A stretch of DNA of 7,946 nt from an uncultured Porphyromonas sp. Lineage in GTDB: Bacteria > Bacteroidota > Bacteroidia > Bacteroidales > Porphyromonadaceae. The notes under the pieces are model-generated. The model had not been told where the DNA came from. It was given only the letters and a program-made list of their open reading frames with translations, and did not search any database. The stretch covers positions 1-7,946 of the forward strand of contig NZ_CAKRLH010000072.1 in the NCBI RefSeq assembly GCF_934359325.1. The letters run 5' to 3'. This document shows positions 1-4,656 of the stretch, one piece after another. Every line of letters begins with the position of its first letter. Position 1 is the stretch's first letter. The translations under genes were made by a program, and so were the position numbers.

Positions 1-815
1 CCAAGGAGTCCGGTAAATGCCCAGCCATTATCCATCAGACCGGTATTGTAGCTGATCATTGTGCGGGCGTAGTAGTTCCGATTCGTCCCTGAGAGCGTCA
101 GCTTCCCGCCGCGACTGTAGCCAGATGGCCGCATATTGATGTTCTGTGAGCCACCCAGGTCGCCGAAAGAGAAGTCCGATGCCCCCACGTAATTGATCGC
201 ATTACCATTCTTTGTCAGGTCATTGATCGCACCGATAGAGGAGTAGTTGAAGACCCCGCGGACGAGATCGTTGAATGCCACGCCATTGATGTACCGTTGC
301 TCGTAGCGACTGTCGTAACCGCGAGTGCGGTAACGGAATTGGGAGAAGTTGAATCCGGCTTTCTTCAGGAAAATATCATTGGAGAGGATGACGGTCGGGC
401 TGATCGTCTGATCATTACCCGACTCTCCCAGCTCTAAGGCATCGACGACGCCCACGAGGGACTGGTCAGCCTCCATAATCGTGACCGATACGATGAGATC
501 CCCGAGATCGGTTACCCCGTGAGGGGAAATGCTCACGTCGAGACTCCGAGTAGTAATCTCATGACCCGACAATGTCAGCCGATCTGTACCAGGGGCGGGG
601 ACGACAAACCTAAATCGTCCATCCGACGCGGTGATCCACGACAGACCGCTTTGCTCAAGGTGGACTCGTACGCCTGCGACAGGATCTCCCCCCTCGGCAT
701 CCACGATACGTCCGATGACCACCGGCTCGGTCGCCGTTTCTTGAGCAGAGGCAAGGGATATGCCGGCAAGTGCCAGCATAATATAGAGTCCCGCTGCTAA
801 TTTTCGTCTAAACAT
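1..815 (-). CDS. TonB-dependent outer-membrane receptor, N-terminal part (cut by window edge)
   Basis: Reading leftward from an ATG at 815-813, the frame stays open to the window edge: 271 complete codons with no stop. Residues 1-24 form a signal peptide (FRRK, then a hydrophobic core, ending ASA before Q25), a type I cleavage pattern. Residues about 33-110 (VVIGRIVDAEGGDPVAGVRV..., SDGRFRF) match the carboxypeptidase-regulatory-like beta-sandwich found in front of many Bacteroidetes TonB receptors. Residues about 140-235 look like the plug: FRYRTRGYDSRYEQRYINGV, then NDL and GSQNINMRPS. The strands after GGKLTLSG may begin the barrel. Such proteins import bulky ligands across the outer membrane using TonB energy; the ligand cannot be read from sequence. 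The start lies 36 nt after the fimbrillin-like lipoprotein gene, so it is probably the third gene of the nuclease operon. No SusD-like gene lies upstream. The barrel and C-terminus are outside the window. Confidence 0.9.
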   Translation of the reverse strand, partial: MFRRKLAAGLYIMLALAGISLASAQETATEPVVIGRIVDAEGGDPVAGVRVHLEQSGLSWITASDGRFRFVVPAPGTDRLTLSGHEITTRSLDVSISPHGVTDLGDLIVSVTIMEADQSLVGVVDALELGESGNDQTISPTVILSNDIFLKKAGFNFSQFRYRTRGYDSRYEQRYINGVAFNDLVRGVFNYSSIGAINDLTKNGNAINYVGASDFSFGDLGGSQNINMRPSGYSRGGKLTLSGTNRNYYARTMISYNTGLMDNGWAFTGLL

Positions 816-851
816 ATATTTTTGATTCACTTATTGACGGAGCTAAGGTAT

Positions 852-1772
852 TCAGTCGACATGAATAGTACCGGCATCGATGACCACATCCTCCGGAGCG
901 AGGATCGTCCCGTCCGGTGTAGTGACTGTGCCCGAGACAGTGCCGTCATCGCCTTTCAGCTTCAGCTCGATGATATTGGGTTCACCGCTCTTCAGCTCTA
1001 TGTTTTGTGTAATGAGGTAAGAGAAAACATACTGAGATGTGACGATCCGCAGGGTCATCCCCTTGAGGTTTTGCCCCGGAACAAGACGTAGGGAAGCGGA
1101 TCCGGAATTGTCTCCAGACACTGAGAGTGGAGCGTTAATGACCCCCTTCTCCTCGCTGATGACCATCGTGCCGTCCGTTACATTCACCTTCCCCGACTTG
1201 GCTACTCCCTGAAGCTCAAGCCTTCCTCCTCTCAGATCAACCCCGGAGAGCCGGATCAGCAGTGGAGAATACACGGGGTGGAACTCCAGCACAGCGTCCG
1301 CATCCGGAGTCACGCCGGATCGGACACGAGAGAGATAGAGCGGCGAAGTCGTCGACACCGGCAGGAGATTACCCTCCTGCAGTGCTTCGCTGTAGGGGTA
1401 GTAGGCAATCAGGTCACAGCTCTCGCCCTTTCCGAGTCGAATGCCCCGGGTGGCAGCAACGAAGTGATTGCCGAGGGAGTGCATGGTCGTGTACTTGACA
1501 TTTGTGGCTAGCGAAACTCCGCCTGAGATGGCTGTGATACCGATGGCATCACGATCTCGCCAGCTCAGACTGATCATACCTGAGGAGGGATCGTAGTCTC
1601 TGAGGATCCCGACGACCCTCAGGTTTCCGGCTCTCAGGACGTATGGATCCTCGGGGTCATCGGGCGTGCAGCTTGCGGAGCACTGCTCCGGTCCTCTACA
1701 GCAGGAGGAGAGTCCCAGTGTGATTGCGCATACCGCTACTATGAGCGTACGCAGAGTCGAGTGATGTATCAT
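852..1772 (-). CDS. Fimbrillin-like surface lipoprotein, 306 aa
   Basis: The ATG at 1772 opens a lipoprotein signal peptide: hydrophobic residues 9-20, then lipobox LSSC with C24 as the likely lipidated cysteine. A second cysteine follows at once, and C31 and C35 come after it, an unusually Cys-rich start. The mature part resembles the fimbrillin/Mfa-like superfamily of Bacteroidales. It has an IAYYPY motif at residues 122-127, a strand pattern FHPVYSPLLIRL at 164-175 (the usual 'H..s.l.i.l' core), and further beta strands up to about 273. The tail (about 277-306) is acidic and Gly/Thr/Asp-rich. The IAYYPY motif is shared with the N-terminal domain of the nuclease encoded just upstream, so the two may be paralogous anchors or partners. 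The gene starts 35 nt after the nuclease stop and ends 36 nt before the receptor start. Its role as adhesin, ligand-binding lipoprotein or fimbrial accessory is not decided by sequence. Confidence 0.82.
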   Translation of the reverse strand: MIHHSTLRTLIVAVCAITLGLSSCCRGPEQCSASCTPDDPEDPYVLRAGNLRVVGILRDYDPSSGMISLSWRDRDAIGITAISGGVSLATNVKYTTMHSLGNHFVAATRGIRLGKGESCDLIAYYPYSEALQEGNLLPVSTTSPLYLSRVRSGVTPDADAVLEFHPVYSPLLIRLSGVDLRGGRLELQGVAKSGKVNVTDGTMVISEEKGVINAPLSVSGDNSGSASLRLVPGQNLKGMTLRIVTSQYVFSYLITQNIELKSGEPNIIELKLKGDDGTVSGTVTTPDGTILAPEDVVIDAGTIHVD

Positions 1773-1807
1773 AGTGTATTCGTTACTACTTGTCGTGACT
1801 TCTATAA

Positions 1808-3865
1808 CTAACGCCAGTGCGAGGGATCATTCTGTGACTTAATGCCCACCGCCTTATCCTTGGGGAGGTGGGTAAAGAACTGGAGTCCCGTCTGACGCTC
1901 CACCTCTGACACCGGCACGGCGTAAGCGCTGTACTTTGTCCCCGAGAGGGATCTATTGGGCATAATAAAGCCGATGCTGTGCCAGTTTCCTGTAGACTTC
2001 TCCTGTCTCAAGAAGACCTTGTACGTGGCATCCGGTACGGGGATTTGCTTCCCCGCGCGATCCTTGGTCATCTGTAGCGGCTCCTTGCTATACACGGGAC
2101 CGCAGACGACGTACAGGGTGTCGTACTTGGAGACCTGCTGAGCCCAGGCGCGCTCCTTATTCTCCAGCTGTTGCCACTGCCTTCCATTCTGATCATGATT
2201 CTGAGGAAGCATATTGGAGTAGTAGAAGGTGGTCGCATTGAGCCTCCTGGATGCTGTCCTGGAGCTGCTCGGAAGCATATGTCCTCTGTCCCAATTGCCG
2301 AGATAAGACTTATTGAGATCCGGCTGGACAGAGGTCGATAGATCAGGATCGAAGTCCCATTGATTAGTCCGCTTCGCGCTTCCCAGTACACCGGAATACA
2401 TCGGGAAGGCGACGTATCTGGGGCTGTGATTCTTTTTGTCGAAGAGGATGGAGTAATTTCGTCTCGTGCCGCTACCACCATCGGCAAACCACGAGTCCGG
2501 TGCCATATGACGGACAAAGATGGCGTGATCCAGTAGGTTCGCATCACGGACGACAGCCTCCTCCCGGTACTGAGCCACCACTCCGGGTCGGACGTTGCCC
2601 AGAGGGTCATTGGGATCCACGTCCGGTGTGGGCTCGTCCGGGTCAGAGGGGTCGATACCCGGAGTGGAGGGATCGATCGGCACATCCTCCTGATCCTTTA
2701 CGGTAAAGTCTCCTCCGGGATTGAGGGGAATCACCTCTCCGGTACTTGGGTCAATCGGAACACCCTCAGACGGAGTCTCGTCTCCCTTGATCGAGGGATC
2801 CATATCTGCCGGGTCAAGAGGGTCGACGCCGGCGCTCGGACTTATCGGGACATCTTCCCTGTCATTGACAGAGGGCTGGGTGGAAGAGGGCTGAGTAGGG
2901 TCTATCCCTGCCGTCGGATCCACCGGCTTTGCCCCATACTTAGGATCATAGGGGTCGTAACGCTCTCCGATCAGCCCGTCCGGAGTAAGGACAATAGGAC
3001 CCTCTGGTGCCTCTGTGGGCAGCTCTCCCGGACCCTTGGTCTCTGTCACATAGATTCCGCTTCCGGAGCCGGAGAGCATCAGATGGTATGTGACCATCTC
3101 GCCCATCTTACCTTCATAGGGAGATGGTCTCCACTCTACAGAGCGACCGTTGTAGGTAAATGTTACAGCCGTCTCTCCGTAGTCTACGCCCGGTATAACC
3201 ACGGCCGCTGCTACGGCAGATCCGCGTCTGCCGGTGACCGCAAGGGGAAGAGCTCCAACGGCTCCCCTTGAGGAGAAGCGGCCGGACTTTATGTCAAAGC
3301 AGCCGGAGAGGGGCACATCGGCCATCTCGACCTGCAGGTGCGATAGATCCCCAAAGTCAGGAGAAGCAGTGATCACTATCTGTATGAGGGCATTGATACG
3401 ATGGAGTGAGATCGTTGGGTAGTCTCCACCTCCGGATGGCGTACTGGCGAGACGCCCGAAGAAGTAGTCCGGTGCTATGCCCTCCCTCTGTGAGGTATAG
3501 CTCATGGGGATCACCCCCACTGACACAGCCGAATTATATGGGTAGTACGCAATGATCTCCTCCTGCATGGCGTGCGATGCCTGTATCGGGGTGACAGAGC
3601 CGAATACTCCATCCTTAGTCAGAGCCGAGTATAGGACATTGTCGTATACTATAGTCCCCTTAATGAAGGAGTTCACCCCCATCTGATCATGAATCTGCCA
3701 CTTGGAGAGACCGGACTCAAAGGTAGCCTTGTATCTCAGTCCGTCGGCCTGAGGAAAGGTCTCGCCTGTGTCTCTGTGAGTACAAGAGTATCCTAGGACC
3801 ATTAGCGCCGCTAAGGCTACGGATAGTCCCAGAGAAGATCTGCGGTGAGGAGTTTTACCTTTCAT
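1808..3865 (-). CDS. Surface lipoprotein nuclease: fimbrillin-like domain + Asp/Pro linker + DNA/RNA non-specific endonuclease, 685 aa
   Basis: The ATG at 3865 gives a lipoprotein signal (KGKTPHRRS, hydrophobic 12-25, lipobox GYSC with C28), so export and lipid anchoring are expected. Residues about 40-265 are fimbrillin-like (IAYYPYNSA near 105-113, SLHRINALIQIVI near 153-165). Residues about 295-425 form an Asp/Pro/Ser-rich linker with repeated VPIDPS-type units. Residues about 430-680 are a DNA/RNA non-specific endonuclease of the NucA/Serratia type. The signature DRGHM lies at 526-530 with H529 as general base, followed by N551 (in NMLPQN), N560 and E568. The spacing N551-N560-E568 (9 and 8) equals N110-N119-E127 of Serratia nuclease, N119 being the metal ligand, so the active site looks complete. 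The expected activity is Mg-dependent, sequence-independent cleavage of DNA and RNA outside the cell. It is first in the cluster with the fimbrillin-like lipoprotein and the TonB receptor, behind a promoter at 3905-3937. Confidence 0.93.
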   Translation of the reverse strand: MKGKTPHRRSSLGLSVALAALMVLGYSCTHRDTGETFPQADGLRYKATFESGLSKWQIHDQMGVNSFIKGTIVYDNVLYSALTKDGVFGSVTPIQASHAMQEEIIAYYPYNSAVSVGVIPMSYTSQREGIAPDYFFGRLASTPSGGGDYPTISLHRINALIQIVITASPDFGDLSHLQVEMADVPLSGCFDIKSGRFSSRGAVGALPLAVTGRRGSAVAAAVVIPGVDYGETAVTFTYNGRSVEWRPSPYEGKMGEMVTYHLMLSGSGSGIYVTETKGPGELPTEAPEGPIVLTPDGLIGERYDPYDPKYGAKPVDPTAGIDPTQPSSTQPSVNDREDVPISPSAGVDPLDPADMDPSIKGDETPSEGVPIDPSTGEVIPLNPGGDFTVKDQEDVPIDPSTPGIDPSDPDEPTPDVDPNDPLGNVRPGVVAQYREEAVVRDANLLDHAIFVRHMAPDSWFADGGSGTRRNYSILFDKKNHSPRYVAFPMYSGVLGSAKRTNQWDFDPDLSTSVQPDLNKSYLGNWDRGHMLPSSSRTASRRLNATTFYYSNMLPQNHDQNGRQWQQLENKERAWAQQVSKYDTLYVVCGPVYSKEPLQMTKDRAGKQIPVPDATYKVFLRQEKSTGNWHSIGFIMPNRSLSGTKYSAYAVPVSEVERQTGLQFFTHLPKDKAVGIKSQNDPSHWR
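2645..2926 (-). repeat. Degenerate Asp/Pro repeat linker inside the nuclease gene
   Basis: Four imperfect units of the pattern (P)V(P)xDPSxG(I/V)DP are visible in the encoded protein. They start near residues 314 (PVDPTAGIDPT), 339 (VPISPSAGVDPL), 369 (VPIDPSTGEVIPL) and 395 (VPIDPSTPGIDPS), separated by acidic spacers such as NDRED and DQED. The stretch is low in hydrophobic residues and probably forms an extended, disordered stalk that holds the nuclease domain away from the fimbrillin-like base. Unit number could vary between strains by slippage. Confidence 0.75.
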
Positions 3866-3904
3866 TGCTTTTGAGTTGTGATGAAGTGATCAGGTGGTGA
3901 TGCC

Positions 3905-3937
3905 CAAAGGTAACGATTATTGACCTAAGTTTCCACA
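3905..3937 (-). promoter_or_regulatory. Bacteroidetes-type promoter for the nuclease operon
   Basis: On the minus strand, TACCTTTG (3912-3905) fits the Bacteroidetes -7 consensus TAnnTTTG exactly. A weak -33 element, TGTG (3937-3934) against consensus TTTG, lies 21 nt upstream. Transcription would start near 3899, giving a 5' leader of about 34 nt before the nuclease ATG at 3865. The same -7 octamer serves the tRNA promoter in this window. The -7 match is strong and the -33 match weak. Confidence 0.6.
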
Positions 3938-3978
3938 TGCTACCATTGCCAATCAGGGCTGACGATTTTTGGATTTGC

Positions 3979-3993
3979 CCAAGGTTTCCTTGG
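3979..3993. repeat. Short perfect hairpin CCAAGG-TTT-CCTTGG
   Basis: A 6-bp perfect inverted repeat with a 3-nt loop lies about 40 bp upstream of the nuclease promoter. It has no T-run on either side typical of an intrinsic terminator. It could be a regulator half-site pair or part of the repeat element that also contains the 45-bp segment at 4027-4071. Its function is unknown. Confidence 0.5.
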
Positions 3994-4026
3994 ACTAAAA
4001 GGCACCGATCCCCCTGGGGCTCCGTC

Positions 4027-4071
4027 CCTACGGGATCCGGCGGGCGCTGTAAAACTCAAGTGAGTCAGCCC
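4027..4071 (-). repeat. Diverged 45-bp repeat, copy 1 (encodes GLTHLSFTAPAGSRR)
   Basis: This segment matches 4280-4324 in the same orientation at 35 of 45 positions, without gaps. Read on the minus strand it encodes GLTHLSFTAPAGSRR. The frame is open from about 4092 (after a TGA at 4093-4095) to a TAG at 3940-3942, continuing DGAPGGSVPFSPRKPW and ANPKIVSPDWQW, but it has no ATG or GTG start. It is probably a fragment of a formerly coding repeat. Confidence 0.65.
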
Positions 4072-4076
4072 TCGGA

Positions 4077-4136
4077 CTAAACCCGGTATTAGTCATCACT
4101 ATTACCGGGTTTAGTGATCACTAAACCCGGGTTTAG
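4077..4136. repeat. Nested palindrome cluster built from four CTAAACCCGG units
   Basis: CTAAACCCGG occurs four times in alternating orientation, at 4077-4086, 4105-4114 (inverted), 4121-4130 and 4127-4136 (inverted, overlapping). Three palindromes result. One is an imperfect hairpin at 4077-4114: CTAAACCCGGTA pairs with TACCGGGTTTAG over 12 bp, then one mismatch, then TAGT/ACTA around a CATC loop. The second is a perfect 26-bp palindrome at 4105-4130 centred on TGATCA. The third is a perfect 16-bp palindrome, CTAAACCCGGGTTTAG, at 4121-4136. The foldings are mutually exclusive. There is no T-tract, so a simple terminator is unlikely. Confidence 0.85.
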
Positions 4137-4369
4137 AATTCATCGAACCCTATCCAGCTCGATACGGTACTCCCCGGCGCCGGGGATCCCTGACAGGATC
4201 CGCCTCCCGCCGGCATAGGGGATGAGTGTGGCATCGGACAGGGGCGGGGTGTCCGGGGAGAGGGACCGGCTGGTAAGCCCCTGCGGGACCGGGCGGGCGA
4301 GGTAAAGCTCAGATGCGTCAGTCCTGCGTAGCCAATTCCCTGCCTGCCGTGCTTCTGGCGCACCAGCAC
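4133..4369 (-). CDS. Doubtful 78-codon frame carrying the GLTHLSFT repeat peptide
   Basis: A GTG start at 4369 opens a frame ending TAA at 4133-4135, inside the palindrome cluster. The product is basic and Pro/Ser/Arg-rich, with no signal peptide, membrane segment or recognised domain. The only support for coding is residues 16-30, GLTHLSFTSPARSRR, which match the translated copy 1 of the repeat at 13 of 15 residues although the DNA differs at 10 of 45 bases. Seven of the ten changes are silent and none is at a second codon position. Against it are the GTG start, odd composition, high GC, a second long open frame on the same strand and no conserved neighbour. It may be a relic of a repeat-family peptide rather than an expressed gene. 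Confidence 0.3.
   Translation of the reverse strand: MLVRQKHGRQGIGYAGLTHLSFTSPARSRRGLPAGPSPRTPRPCPMPHSSPMPAGGGSCQGSPAPGSTVSSWIGFDEF
4280..4324 (-). repeat. Diverged 45-bp repeat, copy 2 (encodes GLTHLSFTSPARSRR)
   Basis: Second copy of the segment at 4027-4071, same orientation, 208 nt away, 35 of 45 bases identical. The matching region seems to end soon after both sides, though the residues after SRR remain loosely alike in composition (Gly/Pro/Arg-rich). Confidence 0.65.
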
Positions 4370-4469
4370 TGGCTGTGTACAGGGCGATGGTTTCTCCTTA
4401 ATTCCGCAAGAAAAAGGAGGTGCTGAAAAAGGGGCCTAGGTTCAACTTCGAGGTGATTTACTTACAGCT

Positions 4470-4501
4470 ATTGGATAAGTCGGTATATAGTCTTACCTTT
4501 G
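4470..4501 (+). promoter_or_regulatory. Bacteroidetes-type promoter for tRNA-Gln
   Basis: The -7 element TACCTTTG (4494-4501) fits TAnnTTTG. ATTG at 4470-4473 fits the -33 TTTG element at three of four positions, with 20 nt between the two. The start would fall near 4507, about 15 nt before the mature tRNA 5' end. Confidence 0.72.
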
Positions 4502-4522
4502 CATCGTCAAAGAGAGACACAA

Positions 4523-4594
4523 TGTCCCATGGTGTAATTGGCAACACGCAAGATTCTGGCTCTTGAATTTAAGGTTCGAGTCCTTATGGGACAA
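4523..4594 (+). tRNA. tRNA-Gln, anticodon CTG
   Basis: A full cloverleaf folds by eye. The acceptor stem is TGTCCCA (4523-4529) with TGGGACA (4587-4593) and discriminator A4594. The D stem is GTGT/ACAC (4532-4535, 4544-4547). The anticodon stem is CAAGA/TCTTG (4549-4553, 4561-4565) around loop TTCTGGC with anticodon CTG at 4556-4558. The T stem is TAAGG/CCTTA (4570-4574, 4582-4586) with loop TTCGAGT. The T-G 5' end and anticodon CTG give glutamine (codon CAG). The 3' CCA is not encoded. No second tRNA follows; a terminator hairpin lies 6 nt downstream. Confidence 0.97.
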
Positions 4595-4600
4595 CTGACG

Positions 4601-4637
4601 AAGCGACCCCACTGCAGATGCGGTGGGGTTGCTTTTT
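4601..4637 (+). terminator. Intrinsic terminator of the tRNA-Gln gene
   Basis: The stem AAGCGACCCCAC (4601-4612) pairs with GTGGGGTTGCTT (4623-4634), 12 bp with one G-T pair, around a 10-nt loop; a run of five T (4633-4637) follows. On the minus strand the same stem comes shortly after the DUF2851 stop, but only a poor T-run follows there, so it may stop transcription from that side weakly. Confidence 0.88.
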
Positions 4638-4656
4638 GTATTTTAGGCTGTGCTGA

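Larger units (their letters stand above)
3866..4522. other. 657-bp intergenic region with promoters, palindromes and a diverged repeat
   Basis: No confident protein gene lies between the nuclease start and the tRNA. From left to right it holds the nuclease-operon promoter (3905-3937), a perfect 6-bp hairpin (3979-3993), copy 1 of a 45-bp repeat (4027-4071), nested palindromes (4077-4136), a small doubtful frame (4133-4369) containing repeat copy 2 (4280-4324), and the tRNA promoter (4470-4501). The segment from about 4150 to 4330 is visibly GC-richer than the parts on either side. Confidence 0.8.

Noticed and set aside
2068..2685. A 205-codon minus-strand frame inside the nuclease gene
   Set aside because: It overlaps the catalytic domain in another frame. 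The nuclease frame has family motifs; this one is a Ser/Arg/Pro-rich shadow.
4077..4136. CRISPR array or intrinsic terminator
   Set aside because: The units alternate in orientation with no spacers of regular length, and no T-tract follows any of the stems.
4140..4397. An 85-codon minus-strand frame (ending GEYRIELDRVR) overlapping the small GLTHLSFT frame, preceded by AAGGAG and ATC
   Set aside because: The composition looks protein-like, but there is no ATG, GTG or TTG start after the TAA at 4398-4400. In repeat copy 1 the equivalent frame changes most residues and hits a stop, so selection favours the other frame. It could still be the tail of a decayed gene.
4601..4637. The hairpin as a strong bidirectional terminator also ending the GH31-DUF2851 unit
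   Set aside because: On the minus strand the stem is followed by only a poor T-run; it is a convincing terminator only for the tRNA.
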